Shown piece by piece: positions 16,088 to 26,075 of a stretch of DNA of 43,944 bases (the stretch's first letter is position 1; each line of letters starts with the position of its first letter). The DNA is from Oscillospiraceae bacterium. Lineage in GTDB: Bacteria; Bacillota; Clostridia; Oscillospirales; Oscillospiraceae. The notes under the pieces are model-generated. The model worked only from the letters and a program-made list of their open reading frames with translations. It ran no database searches and was not told where the DNA came from. The DNA lies in NCBI GenBank assembly GCA_021205095.1, contig JAJPYE010000049.1, positions 1 through 43,944 of the forward strand. Direction: 5' to 3'. Position numbers and translations under genes: made by a program.

Positions 16088-17530
16088 ATGAGCAATATAC
16101 ATGAAGAATGTGGGGTCTGGGGCATCTTTGCCCCTGGCCGAACCAATGTGGCCGCCTCCGCCTACTATGGGCTTTTCGCCCTCCAACACCGGGGGCAGGA
16201 GAGCTGCGGCATCGTAATAAACGACGACGGGCTTTTCAGCTTTTATAAGGACGTGGGCCTTGTCAGCGAGGTGTTCAGCCGCTCTGTGCTGGAATCCCTG
16301 CCGGAGGGGAACATGGCTGTGGGACACGTTCGCTACGGCACTACCGGCGGCAACGGACGGGAAAACTGCCAGCCCATTGTGGTGAATCACATCAAGGGCC
16401 GCATGGCCCTGTCCCACAACGGAAATCTGGTGAACTCCGCCGAGCTGCGCCGGACCCTGGAGCTGCAAGGCTCCATCTTCCATACCTCCAGCGATACAGA
16501 GGTCATTTCCTATGTGATAACCAAGGAGCGGCTCACCGCTCCCTCCATCGAGCAGGCGGTGAATCAGGCCATGTACCAGCTCAAGGGAGCCTATTCCCTG
16601 GTTATCATGTCCCCGTCCAAGCTGCTGGCTGTGCGGGATGAGCATGGCTTCCGCCCCCTGTGCTACGGCGTGCGGGAGGACGGGGCCTATGTGGTGGCCT
16701 CGGAAACCTGCGCCCTGGAAACGGTTCAGGCCCAGTATATCCGGGATCTGGAGCCGGGGGAGATACTGGTCTTTACCAAGGACGGGGTGCAAAGCATACA
16801 AGATCACTGCGGAAAGGCCCCGAAAACCACCTGTATATTCGAGCATATCTACTTCGCCCGCTCCGATTCCGTGGTGGACGGGGTGTGCGTCCACGAGGCC
16901 CGGATTCGGGCGGGCCAGCGGCTGGCCCTGCGTCATCCTGTGGAGGCGGACGTGGTCATCGGCGTGCCGGATTCCGGGCTGGACGCGGCCCTGGGCTACG
17001 CCAGAGCCTCCGGCATCCCTTACGGGGTGGGCTTTATCAAAAACCGCTACATAGGCCGCACCTTCATCTCTCCCGGCCAGACCGCCAGGGAGGATTTGGT
17101 GAAGATCAAGCTGAACCCCGTGTCCAGCGTGGTGCGGGGCAAGCGGCTGGTGGTCATCGACGACTCCATCGTCCGGGGTACTACCAGCGCCCGCATCGTG
17201 GCCCTTCTGCGGGAGGCGGGCGCGAAAGAGGTGCATATGCGCATATCCGCGCCGCCCTTTCTCAATCCCTGCTACTACGGCACGGACATCGACTCGCGGG
17301 AGAATCTGGTGGCCTGCCATCATACGGTGGAGGAGACGGCCCGCCTCATCGGGGCGGACACCCTGGGGTACCTGCCGGCGGAGGATTTGTGCTATCTGCT
17401 GGGGAGCGATAAGGCGGAGGGCTTCTGCGACGCCTGCTTTACCAATCACTATCCCACGGAGATACCCGCCGAGGGCGGCAAGAGCCGCTTTGAATACAAA
17501 ATAAGCGAGGGGAGAGGCAGACATGAATAA
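16088..17530 (+). CDS. purF: Amidophosphoribosyltransferase
   Basis: A 480-residue enzyme making phosphoribosylamine from PRPP and glutamine, the committed purine step. The glutaminase nucleophile is C8 (HEECGVWGIF) after a short propeptide of the type removed in the Bacillus enzyme. The PRPP motif is VVIDDSIVRGTTS. C-terminal cysteines (NPCYYGTD, LVACHHT, EGFCDACF) fit the oxygen-sensitive 4Fe-4S cluster of Gram-positive PurF. Its end overlaps purM by 8 bases. Confidence 0.96.
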   Translation: MSNIHEECGVWGIFAPGRTNVAASAYYGLFALQHRGQESCGIVINDDGLFSFYKDVGLVSEVFSRSVLESLPEGNMAVGHVRYGTTGGNGRENCQPIVVNHIKGRMALSHNGNLVNSAELRRTLELQGSIFHTSSDTEVISYVITKERLTAPSIEQAVNQAMYQLKGAYSLVIMSPSKLLAVRDEHGFRPLCYGVREDGAYVVASETCALETVQAQYIRDLEPGEILVFTKDGVQSIQDHCGKAPKTTCIFEHIYFARSDSVVDGVCVHEARIRAGQRLALRHPVEADVVIGVPDSGLDAALGYARASGIPYGVGFIKNRYIGRTFISPGQTAREDLVKIKLNPVSSVVRGKRLVVIDDSIVRGTTSARIVALLREAGAKEVHMRISAPPFLNPCYYGTDIDSRENLVACHHTVEETARLIGADTLGYLPAEDLCYLLGSDKAEGFCDACFTNHYPTEIPAEGGKSRFEYKISEGRGRHE

Positions 17531-18563
17531 CAGCTACAGCGAAAGCTACGCCGCCGCCGGGGTGGACATCACCGCCGGGTATAAGGCGGTGGAGCTGATG
17601 AAGGAGCATATTGCCCGCACCACTACGCCGGGGGTTATCGGCAGCGTGGGAGGCTTCGGCGGCCTGTTCGCCCCGGATCTGACCGGCATGAAGGAGCCGG
17701 TGCTGGTGTCCGGCACGGACGGGGTCGGCACGAAGCTGAAGCTGGCCTTTTTGATGGACAAGCACGACACCGTGGGCATCGACTGCGTGGCCATGTGCGC
17801 CAACGACGTTTTGTGCTGCGGGGCGCGGCCTCTGTTCTTCCTGGACTATATTGCCTGCGGCAGGAACGACCCGGCCCGTATCGCCAGTATCGTATCCGGC
17901 GTGGCGGAGGGCTGCGTCCAGGCTGGGGCCGCCCTGATCGGCGGCGAGACGGCGGAAATGCCCGGCTTCTATCCGGCGGAGGAATACGATCTGGCCGGAT
18001 TCGTGGTGGGCATCGTGGACAGGGAAAAAATGCTGGATAATTCCGCCATGAAACCGGGGGACGTTATTTTGGCTCTGCCCTCCAGCGGCGTCCACTCCAA
18101 CGGCTTCTCCCTGGTGCGGAAAATATTCAATGTAGAGACGGCGGACATAAAATCTTCCTGCGCGGCCCTGGACGGGGCCTCCATCGGGGAGACCCTTCTG
18201 ACGCCCACGAAGATATACATAAAGCCCATGCTGGCCCTGATGGATGCCGTCACGGTCAAGGGCGTCAGCCATATCACCGGCGGCGGCTTTTATGAAAACA
18301 TCCCCCGCAGCATCAAGGCGGGCCTGGGGGCGAAGATCGAGAAATCCGCCGTACGGGTGCTGCCCATCTTCGACCTTATCCAAAAGACCGGGGACATCCC
18401 GGAGCGGGATATGTTCAATACCTTCAACATGGGCGTGGGCATGACCGCCGTGGTGGATAAATCCGACGCGGATAAGGCCATAGAGATTCTCCGCGCCAAC
18501 GGGGAGAACGCCTATGTTCTGGGCGAGCTTGTGGAGAGCGATGAGCGGGTGGCCTTATGCTGA
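17523..18563 (+). CDS. purM: Phosphoribosylformylglycinamidine cyclo-ligase (AIR synthetase)
   Basis: A 346-residue PurM, converting FGAM to AIR with ATP. Motifs: GGFGGLFAPDL, SGTDGVGTKLKLAF, GGETAEMPGFY and ITGGGFYENIPR. It overlaps purF by 8 bases and purN by 7, so translation is probably coupled. Confidence 0.96.
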   Translation: MNNSYSESYAAAGVDITAGYKAVELMKEHIARTTTPGVIGSVGGFGGLFAPDLTGMKEPVLVSGTDGVGTKLKLAFLMDKHDTVGIDCVAMCANDVLCCGARPLFFLDYIACGRNDPARIASIVSGVAEGCVQAGAALIGGETAEMPGFYPAEEYDLAGFVVGIVDREKMLDNSAMKPGDVILALPSSGVHSNGFSLVRKIFNVETADIKSSCAALDGASIGETLLTPTKIYIKPMLALMDAVTVKGVSHITGGGFYENIPRSIKAGLGAKIEKSAVRVLPIFDLIQKTGDIPERDMFNTFNMGVGMTAVVDKSDADKAIEILRANGENAYVLGELVESDERVALC

Positions 18564-19171
18564 AGGCCCGTGTCGCCGTTTTCGTCTCCGGGGGCGGGAC
18601 GAATTTGCAGGCTCTTCTGGACGCCCAGGCCGCCGGGAAAATCCCCTCCGGGGAGATCGTTCTGGTGGTGTCCAGCAGCCCTGCGGCCTACGCCCTGACG
18701 CGGGCGGAAAAGGCCGGGGTTCCCGCCGTGGTCTGTTCCCGGAAGGAGCTGGGGAGCCAGGAGGCGTTCGAGGCCGCCATTCTGGAAAAGCTGGAGGCTT
18801 ATGAGATAGATATTATTGTCCTGGCGGGCTTTATGAGCATATTGAGCCGGGACTTCACAGACCGTTACCCGGAGCGTATGCTGAACGTCCACCCGTCCCT
18901 GATACCCGCCTTCTGCGGCCAGGGGTATTACGGCCTTCGGGTGCATGAGGCGGCGCTGGCCCGCGGGGTCAAAGTCACCGGGGCCACAGTGCATTTTGTA
19001 AACGAAATACCAGACGGGGGCCGGATCCTGCTGCAAAAGGCCGTCCCCGTCCAGGACGGAGACACGCCGGAGGTATTGCAGCGCCGGGTCATGGAGCAGG
19101 CGGAATGGATCCTGCTGCCCCAGGCGACAGAGCTTGTCTGCGCCCAGCTTGTGAAGGGAGAAAATCAATGA
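18557..19171 (+). CDS. purN: Phosphoribosylglycinamide formyltransferase
   Basis: A 204-residue GAR transformylase that uses 10-formyl-THF. Motifs: VSGGGTNLQALL, LAGFMSILS, NVHPSLIPAF with the catalytic N and H, and EIPDGGRIL with the catalytic D. The loop after HPSLIPAF reads CGQGYYGLRVHEA, longer than the usual GLHAHEA form. Start ATG 18557 lies inside the end of purM. Its TGA overlaps the next ATG. Confidence 0.95.
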   Translation: MLKARVAVFVSGGGTNLQALLDAQAAGKIPSGEIVLVVSSSPAAYALTRAEKAGVPAVVCSRKELGSQEAFEAAILEKLEAYEIDIIVLAGFMSILSRDFTDRYPERMLNVHPSLIPAFCGQGYYGLRVHEAALARGVKVTGATVHFVNEIPDGGRILLQKAVPVQDGDTPEVLQRRVMEQAEWILLPQATELVCAQLVKGENQ

Positions 19172-19875
19172 GCGCTGTCGAACTGTCCGCCTATCTGGGC
19201 GGAAACCCATACCCTGGCCGGGGCATTTTCCTGGGCCGGAGCGCCGATAATAAAAAGGCCGTGATCGCCTATTTCATCATGGGCCGGAGCCAGAACAGCC
19301 GGAACCGGGTCTTTGTGACCACGGAGGACGGCATCCGCACCCAGGCCCACGACCCCTCCAAAATGGAGGATCCCAGCCTTATCATCTATCATCCCGTTCG
19401 GGTGTATGAGGGTACCACCATCGTCACCAACGGCGACCAGACCGATACCATCCGGGAGCATATGGCCGCCGGTCATTGCTACCGCCACGGGCTGCACACC
19501 CGCACCTTCGAGCCGGACGGGCCGAACTACACCCCCCGCATCTCCGGCGTAGTGGAGCCGGACGGGAAATATGCCCTGTCCATCCTGAAAAGCCTGGACG
19601 GCGACCCGGCCTGCTGCTGCCGGTATTTCTATGAATACGACGCCCCCAAGCCCGGCATGGGCCATATCATCCATACCTATATGGGAGATGGAAGCCCGCT
19701 GCCCTCCTTCCAGGGAGAGCCGGTGATGGCGGCCCTGTCCGCCCCGGACGCCCAGTCCCTGGCGGAGGAGATATGGGGCGCTTTAAACGAGGAGAATAAG
19801 GTGTCCCTGTTCGTGCAGTATATCGACCTTGCCACAGGGGAGCGGGACACGGTAATCGTCAATAAAAATCAGTGA
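19168..19875 (+). CDS. PurO-like IMP cyclohydrolase
   Basis: A 235-residue protein resembling the archaeal-type IMP cyclohydrolase (PurO) family. Blocks: YLGGNPYPGRGIFLGRS, FIMGRSQNSRNRVF, DPSLIIYHPVR and TNGDQTDTI. It would close the ring of FAICAR to give IMP, the last step of the pathway. This fits its place directly before a PurH that has only the transformylase domain. The ATG overlaps the purN TGA (ATGA), implying coupled translation. Family assignment is from remembered motifs and context. Confidence 0.85.
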   Translation: MSAVELSAYLGGNPYPGRGIFLGRSADNKKAVIAYFIMGRSQNSRNRVFVTTEDGIRTQAHDPSKMEDPSLIIYHPVRVYEGTTIVTNGDQTDTIREHMAAGHCYRHGLHTRTFEPDGPNYTPRISGVVEPDGKYALSILKSLDGDPACCCRYFYEYDAPKPGMGHIIHTYMGDGSPLPSFQGEPVMAALSAPDAQSLAEEIWGALNEENKVSLFVQYIDLATGERDTVIVNKNQ

Positions 19876-19887
19876 GGAGGAAGGGCA

Positions 19888-21066
19888 TTGACGGAGCTTG
19901 AACTGAAATACGGGTGCAACCCGAACCAAAAGCCGGCCTGCATTTATCTGGCGGACGGGGGAGACCTGCCCCTGACCGTACTGAACGGCAAGCCGGGGTA
20001 TATCAATTTCATGGACGCGCTGAATTCCTGGCAGCTTGTCAGCGAACTGAAGGCTGCCACCGGCCAGCCCGCCGCAGCCAGCTTCAAGCATGTTTCCCCC
20101 GCCGGGGCGGCGCTGGGCCTTCCCCTGACGGAGACGGACAGAAAGATCTATTTCGTGGAGGAGGGTGCCGAGCTTTCCCCCATCGCCAGCGCCTATATCC
20201 GGGCGCGGGGTTCAGACAGACTCTGCTCCTATGGAGACTGGGCGGCCCTGTCGGACGTGTGCGACGCGGCCACGGCTCTGTACCTGAAAAACGAGGTCTC
20301 CGATGGCATCATCGCCCCCGGCTACACGCCGGAGGCTCTGGAGATTCTCAAGACCAAGAAAAAGGGCAATTACAACGTGGTGCAGATAGACCCGGCCTAT
20401 GTTCCCGCCGCGGCGGAGCATAAGGAGGTGTTCGGCATCACCTTCCAGCAGGGGCGGAACAGCTATGTGCCGGATGCGGCCTCCTTGGAAAACATCGTAA
20501 CCAAAAATAAGAATCTTCCCCCGGAGGCCAAGGCGGATATGCTGACGGCGCTGATTACCCTGAAATACACCCAGTCGAACTCCGTCTGCTATGTGAAAAA
20601 CGGCCAGGCCATCGGCGTGGGCGCGGGCCAGCAGAGCCGCATCCACTGCACCCGGCTTGCGGGCAACAAGGCGGACAACTGGTATCTCCGCCAGTGCGAA
20701 AAGGTCTTGAGCCTGCCCTTTAAGGAGGGCATCCGCCGCCCGGACAGGGACAACGCCATCGACGTCTACACCTCTGACGAGTACGAGGACATTTTGGCGG
20801 ACGGGGTTTGGCAGCAGACCTTTACCCGCCGCCCGGAGCCGCTGACGGCGGAGGAGAAAAAAGCCTTTATCGCTACCCAGTCCGGCGTGACCGTGGGCAG
20901 CGACGCCTTCTTCCCCTTTGGGGACAATGTGGAGCGGGCCAGAAAATCCGGCGTGCAGTATATCGTCCAGCCGGGGGGCAGCATCCGGGACGACAACGTC
21001 ATAGAGGCGGCGGACAAATACGGAATGGTCATGGCCTTCACCGGCCTGCGGCTGTTCCACCATTGA
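19888..21066 (+). CDS. purH: Standalone AICAR formyltransferase
   Basis: A 392-residue protein matching only the AICAR transformylase part of bifunctional PurH. It lacks the N-terminal MGS-like IMP cyclohydrolase domain of about 200 residues. The catalytic K67-H68 pair is in ASFKHVSPAGA; SNSVCYVKNGQAIGVGAGQQSR is split by family residues and ends in the R-rich H region; the C-terminus has SDAFFPFGDNVE and QPGGSIRDD. The start is TTG 19888 behind GAGGAGGAAGG; no ATG fits. Uses 10-formyl-THF. The missing cyclohydrolase is supplied by the preceding gene. Confidence 0.92.
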   Translation: MTELELKYGCNPNQKPACIYLADGGDLPLTVLNGKPGYINFMDALNSWQLVSELKAATGQPAAASFKHVSPAGAALGLPLTETDRKIYFVEEGAELSPIASAYIRARGSDRLCSYGDWAALSDVCDAATALYLKNEVSDGIIAPGYTPEALEILKTKKKGNYNVVQIDPAYVPAAAEHKEVFGITFQQGRNSYVPDAASLENIVTKNKNLPPEAKADMLTALITLKYTQSNSVCYVKNGQAIGVGAGQQSRIHCTRLAGNKADNWYLRQCEKVLSLPFKEGIRRPDRDNAIDVYTSDEYEDILADGVWQQTFTRRPEPLTAEEKKAFIATQSGVTVGSDAFFPFGDNVERARKSGVQYIVQPGGSIRDDNVIEAADKYGMVMAFTGLRLFHH

Positions 21067-21076
21067 GGAGGACGGA

Positions 21077-22345
21077 ATGAAGCTGATGGTCATAGGCGGC
21101 GGAGGCCGCGAACACGCGGTGATCCGCAAGCTGAAGGAAGACCCCGCCGTGACGGAGATATACGCTCTGCCGGGGAACGGGGGCATTGCGCGGGACGCCG
21201 TGTGCGTGGACATCGGGGCCAAGGATATTCCCGGCATGGTGGCCTTCGCCAGGGAGCGGGCTATTGATTTTGCCGTCGTCACCCCGGACGACCCCCTGGT
21301 GCTGGGAGCGGTGGACGCCCTGGAGGCGGCGGGGATCCCCTGCTTCGGGCCGGACAAAAAGGCGGCCATCATCGAGGGGAGCAAGGTCTTTTCCAAACGC
21401 CTCATGGAAAAATATGGAATTCCCACGGCGGCCTATCAGGTGTTTACAGACCCGGTGGCGGCGCTGGACTATGTGAAGGACGCGCCTTTGCCCACCGTGA
21501 TTAAGGCGGACGGCCTGGCCCTGGGGAAGGGCGTGGTCATTGCCCAGACTCGCCAGGAGGCGGAGGACGCGGTGCGCTCCATCATGGAGGACAAAAAGTT
21601 TGGAGACAGCGGCAACCAGATTGTCATAGAGGAATTTCTCACCGGGCCGGAGGTGTCCGTCCTGTCCTTCACGGACGGGAACACCGTGGTTCCCATGGTC
21701 AGCTCCATGGATCACAAGCGGGCCAGGGACAACGACCAGGGCCTGAACACCGGTGGCATGGGAACCATCGCGCCGAACCCCTATTACACCCCGGAGATTG
21801 CCGAGCGCTGCATGGAGGAAATTTTTAAGCCCACCATCGCGGCCATGCAGGCGGAGGGCCGCCCTTTTAAGGGGTGCCTGTATTTCGGCCTGATGCTGAC
21901 GCCCCAGGGGCCGAAGGTGATTGAGTATAACAGCCGCTTCGGCGACCCGGAGACCCAGGTGGTGCTGCCCCTGATGGAGAGCAGCCTTCTCGCCGCCATG
22001 CTGGCCTGCCGAAACGGGACGCTGGCGGAGACGGACATTCGCTTTTCCGATGGGGCTGCCTGCTGTGTGGTCATGGCAAGCGACGGCTACCCCAGCGCCT
22101 ATGAGAAGGGCTATGAGATAACCATGGACGACGATGTGACGGCTAAGGTCTATGTAGCCGGGGCCAAGCTGGATGGAGACAGGCTTCTGACCAATGGAGG
22201 CCGGGTGCTTGGCGTGACCATGACGGCTCCCACGCTGAAGCAGGCCATCGGCGCGGCCTATAAGCAGGTGGAAAAGATTCACTTCCAAAACGCCTATTAC
22301 CGCCATGACATCGGCAGCCGTGCCTTGCAGGCGCTGGAGGGCTGA
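21077..22345 (+). CDS. purD: Phosphoribosylamine-glycine ligase
   Basis: A 422-residue ATP-grasp enzyme making GAR from phosphoribosylamine and glycine. The N-terminal motif is MVIGGGGREHA, with GPDKKAAIIEGSK, PTVIKADGLALGKGV and the NTGGMGTIAP loop. The length is normal. Start ATG 21077 is behind GAGGAGG, 10 bases after purH. Confidence 0.96.
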   Translation: MKLMVIGGGGREHAVIRKLKEDPAVTEIYALPGNGGIARDAVCVDIGAKDIPGMVAFARERAIDFAVVTPDDPLVLGAVDALEAAGIPCFGPDKKAAIIEGSKVFSKRLMEKYGIPTAAYQVFTDPVAALDYVKDAPLPTVIKADGLALGKGVVIAQTRQEAEDAVRSIMEDKKFGDSGNQIVIEEFLTGPEVSVLSFTDGNTVVPMVSSMDHKRARDNDQGLNTGGMGTIAPNPYYTPEIAERCMEEIFKPTIAAMQAEGRPFKGCLYFGLMLTPQGPKVIEYNSRFGDPETQVVLPLMESSLLAAMLACRNGTLAETDIRFSDGAACCVVMASDGYPSAYEKGYEITMDDDVTAKVYVAGAKLDGDRLLTNGGRVLGVTMTAPTLKQAIGAAYKQVEKIHFQNAYYRHDIGSRALQALEG

Positions 22346-22348
22346 CAA

Positions 22349-25300
22349 ATGGTCTATCGGGTATACGTAGAAAAGAAAAAGGGCGCGGCCCAGGAGGCGG
22401 TGGCCCTGTATAACAGCATAAGGGATTTCCTGGGCGTCCGGGAGCTGCGTATGCTGCGGCTTCTGAATCGCTACGACCTGGAAAATATCTCCCCGGAGCT
22501 GTTTCAGCGGGCGGTGAAAACCGTCCTGTCCGAGCCGCAGCTTGACGATGTGTACTACGACCAGCCGGAGGCGGCGGACGCGGTGGTGTTCGCGGTAGAA
22601 TACCTGCCGGGACAGTATGACCAGCGGGCGGATTCGGCGGCCCAGTGCATCCAGATCCTCTCCCAGGGCGAGCGGCCCGCCGTGCGGACGGCCAAGGTGT
22701 ATATGCTCTTTGGCGACCTGACGGCGGAGCAGGTGGCGGCTATTCAGGCCTATGTCATAAACCCGGTGGAGAGCCGCATGGCAAGCCTGGAGCCGGTGGA
22801 TACGCTGGAGACGACTTATGACATCCCGGAGACAGTGGCCACTCTGGAAGGGTTCAGAGAGTTGGACAGCGCAGGTTTGGCTCGCTTTTTAGCCGATAAC
22901 GGTCTTGCCATGGATCAGGAGGACTTGCTGTGCTGCCAGACGTATTTTCGCCAGGAGGGGCGCGACCCCACGGTGACGGAAATTCGTATGATCGATACCT
23001 ATTGGTCTGACCACTGCCGCCACACCACCTTTAACACCGTGATCGACGGCGTCACCTTTGAGGACGAGCATCTCCGCAAGGCGTATGAGGAGTATATGAG
23101 CGTTCGCCAGTCCCTGGGCCGGACAAAGCCTGTGACGCTGATGGACATCGGTACCATTGCCGCCAAGAGCCTGCGGGCCAGCGGGCAGCTAGACAAGCTG
23201 GACGAGTCCGAGGAGATCAACGCCTGCACCGTGAAAATGAAGGTAAATGTGGACGGCGAGGAGCAGGTTTGGCTGCTGCTCTTTAAAAACGAGACCCACA
23301 ACCACCCCACGGAGATTGAGCCCTTCGGCGGGGCGGCCACCTGCATTGGCGGGGCCATCCGCGACCCCCTGTCCGGGCGGAGCTATGTATACGCGGCCAT
23401 GCGTGTCACCGGCGGGGCGGATCCCCTGCGCCCGGTGGAGCAAACGCTTCCCGGCAAGCTGCCCCAGCGGAAGATCGTCACCACCGCTGCGGCGGGCTAT
23501 TCTTCCTATGGCAACCAAATCGGCCTCGCCACCGGCATGGTGGACGAGCTGTATCACGACGGCTACGCCGCCAAGCGCATGGAAATCGGCGCGGTCATCG
23601 CCGCCGCCCCGGCGGAGAATGTGCGCCGGGAGCGCCCCGCGCCGGGGGATGTGGTCATCCTCCTTGGAGGCAGAACAGGCCGGGACGGCTGCGGCGGAGC
23701 CACCGGCTCCTCCAAATCCCATGACCTTCACTCCCTGGAAACCTGCGGCGCGGAGGTACAAAAGGGCAACGCCCCGGAGGAGCGGAAGCTGCAAAGGCTG
23801 TTCCGCAGCCCGGAGGCCTCTCGGCTTATCAAGCGCTGCAACGACTTCGGCGCGGGCGGCGTGTCCGTGGCAGTAGGGGAGCTGGCGGACGGGCTTGACA
23901 TCGACCTGAGCAAGGTTCCCAAGAAATACGACGGCCTGGACGGCACAGAGCTTGCTATCTCCGAATCCCAGGAACGCATGGCCGTCGTCGTCGCCCCGGA
24001 GGATGCGGAGCGGTTCTGCCAGCTTGCCGACGGGGAAAACCTGGAGGCCACTGTCATCGCCACGGTGAAGGCGGAGCCGCGCCTGACCATGACCTGGAAC
24101 GGCAGGGCCATTGTGGATATATCCCGCGCATTTCTGGACACAAACGGCGCGGAAAAGCATATTATCGTCCATCCCGCAGCGGCGAAGCCCTGGGCCAGGG
24201 AGATTCCCGCCGATTTTGCGTCGGGCTGCAAGGCCCTGGCCGGGGATTTAAACGTCTGCTCCCGCCGGGGACTTTCCGAGCGGTTTGACTCCACCATCGG
24301 CGCGGGAACAGTGCTGATGCCCTTCGGCGGCAAATATCAGCAGACCCCCATTCAGGCCATGGTACACACCATCTCTCTGGAAAAGGGCCACACGGACACC
24401 TGCTCCCTTATGAGCTGGGGCTATAACCCTGCTATCGGGGAGAAGGATCCCTATCACGCCGCCTATCTGGCGGTGGTGGAATCTGTATCCAAGCTCATCG
24501 CCGCCGGGGCCTCCTTTGAGGACGTGTACCTGTCCTTCCAGGAATATTTTGCCAAGCCCGGCCAGGACGCCGCCCGCTGGGGCGACCCCTTTGCGGCCCT
24601 GCTGGGGGCTTTCAAGGCCCAGATGGATCTGGGCGTGGCGGCCATCGGTGGCAAGGACTCCATGTCCGGCACCTTTGAGGATCTGACCGTGCCGCCCACC
24701 CTGGTCAGCTTTGCCGTCACCACCGGGAAAACCGGGGAGATTGTTTCCAACGAGTTCAAGGGCGCGGGGCATACGGTTATGCTTCTGCGGCCCCGGCGTG
24801 ACAGCCAGGGCGTGCCGGAGGCGGAGAGCCTGCGGGCGCTGTTCGATACTGTCCATGAGCTGACCTCCTCCGGGAGGGCGCTGGCGGTGTATACGCCCAC
24901 CTACGGCGGCGTGGCGGAGGCTGTGATGAAGATGTGCCTCGGAAATGGCATTGGCTTTGCCTACGGGCCGGATGTGACGCTGGACACGATTTTTGGCTAT
25001 GAATACGGCGCGTTTGTGGTAGAGCTGGCGGAGGGCGTCACGGCGGAGGGCCTTGTTCTGGGCCATACCACCGGGGACTACACCCTGACCTATGGGGAGC
25101 AGACCCTGTCTCTCAGGGAGCTTCAGCAGGCCTACGAGGACAAGCTGGAGCCGGTCTATCCCTGCAATATTCCGGGGGATAGACGGGACATCCCCGCCTT
25201 CTCCTATACGGCCTCCAGCCGTCCCGCGCCGCTGGTGAAAACGGCCAGGCCGAAGGTTCTCATTCCCGTATTCCCCGGCACCAACTGCGAATACGACACC

Positions 25301-26050
25301 GCCCGCGCCCTGGCGGACGCCGGAGCGGAGCCGGAGGTGTTCATCATCGCGAACCTCACGGCGGAGCATATCGCCCGTTCCACGGATCAATTTGCCAAGG
25401 CGCTGCGTACGGCCCAGGCCGTGTTCCTGCCCGGCGGCTTTTCCGGCGGGGACGAGCCGGACGGTTCCGGCAAGTTCATCACCGCCTTCTTCCGCAACGA
25501 CAGCATCAAGGCCGGAGTGGAGGATCTGCTGGATCGGCGGGGCGGCCTGATGGCCGGTATCTGCAACGGCTTCCAGGCGCTGATAAAGCTGGGCCTGGTT
25601 CCTTATGGAAAAATCATCGACACGGATGAGGACTGCCCCACCCTGACCTTCAACACCATCGGGCGGCACCAGTCCCGCATCGTTCATACCCGTATCGCTT
25701 CCAATAAATCCCCATGGCTTGCGGCCACGGAGGTGGGCCAGGTCTATACCGTACCTATTTCCCACGGGGAAGGGCGCTTCTTTGCCTCGGACGCGCTGAT
25801 AGAAAAGCTGGCGCAAAACGGCCAGATAGCCACCCAATACGTAGACCTGGAGGGCCGTCCCACAGGCGATGTGCGCTTTAACCCCAATAACTCTGCCTTT
25901 GCCGTGGAGGGCATCACCTCCCCGGATGGCCGGGTCTTCGGCAAGATGGGCCATTCCGAGCGGAAGGGGCCGGGGCTTTATAAAAACGTACCGGGGGACT
26001 ATGACATCCATATGTTCCAGTCCGCTGTAAAATATTTCAAAGAGAATTAA
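22349..26050 (+). CDS. purL: Phosphoribosylformylglycinamidine synthase, single-chain
   Basis: A 1233-residue FGAM synthase combining a PurS-like N-terminus, the PurL synthetase core and a C-terminal PurQ-type glutaminase. Blocks: [26 protein letters not shown], the glycine-rich [14 protein letters not shown], then a second synthetase half with GGKDSMSG. The glutaminase nucleophile is C1072 (GICNGFQ) and SHGEGRF near residue 1138 supplies the catalytic H and E. It starts 3 bases after purD, without a clear separate ribosome site, so coupling to purD is likely. It is one of the largest genes here and has no frameshift. Confidence 0.97.
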   Translation: MVYRVYVEKKKGAAQEAVALYNSIRDFLGVRELRMLRLLNRYDLENISPELFQRAVKTVLSEPQLDDVYYDQPEAADAVVFAVEYLPGQYDQRADSAAQCIQILSQGERPAVRTAKVYMLFGDLTAEQVAAIQAYVINPVESRMASLEPVDTLETTYDIPETVATLEGFRELDSAGLARFLADNGLAMDQEDLLCCQTYFRQEGRDPTVTEIRMIDTYWSDHCRHTTFNTVIDGVTFEDEHLRKAYEEYMSVRQSLGRTKPVTLMDIGTIAAKSLRASGQLDKLDESEEINACTVKMKVNVDGEEQVWLLLFKNETHNHPTEIEPFGGAATCIGGAIRDPLSGRSYVYAAMRVTGGADPLRPVEQTLPGKLPQRKIVTTAAAGYSSYGNQIGLATGMVDELYHDGYAAKRMEIGAVIAAAPAENVRRERPAPGDVVILLGGRTGRDGCGGATGSSKSHDLHSLETCGAEVQKGNAPEERKLQRLFRSPEASRLIKRCNDFGAGGVSVAVGELADGLDIDLSKVPKKYDGLDGTELAISESQERMAVVVAPEDAERFCQLADGENLEATVIATVKAEPRLTMTWNGRAIVDISRAFLDTNGAEKHIIVHPAAAKPWAREIPADFASGCKALAGDLNVCSRRGLSERFDSTIGAGTVLMPFGGKYQQTPIQAMVHTISLEKGHTDTCSLMSWGYNPAIGEKDPYHAAYLAVVESVSKLIAAGASFEDVYLSFQEYFAKPGQDAARWGDPFAALLGAFKAQMDLGVAAIGGKDSMSGTFEDLTVPPTLVSFAVTTGKTGEIVSNEFKGAGHTVMLLRPRRDSQGVPEAESLRALFDTVHELTSSGRALAVYTPTYGGVAEAVMKMCLGNGIGFAYGPDVTLDTIFGYEYGAFVVELAEGVTAEGLVLGHTTGDYTLTYGEQTLSLRELQQAYEDKLEPVYPCNIPGDRRDIPAFSYTASSRPAPLVKTARPKVLIPVFPGTNCEYDTARALADAGAEPEVFIIANLTAEHIARSTDQFAKALRTAQAVFLPGGFSGGDEPDGSGKFITAFFRNDSIKAGVEDLLDRRGGLMAGICNGFQALIKLGLVPYGKIIDTDEDCPTLTFNTIGRHQSRIVHTRIASNKSPWLAATEVGQVYTVPISHGEGRFFASDALIEKLAQNGQIATQYVDLEGRPTGDVRFNPNNSAFAVEGITSPDGRVFGKMGHSERKGPGLYKNVPGDYDIHMFQSAVKYFKEN

Positions 26051-26075
26051 TTATCGAATCAGGAGGAGTATAAAC

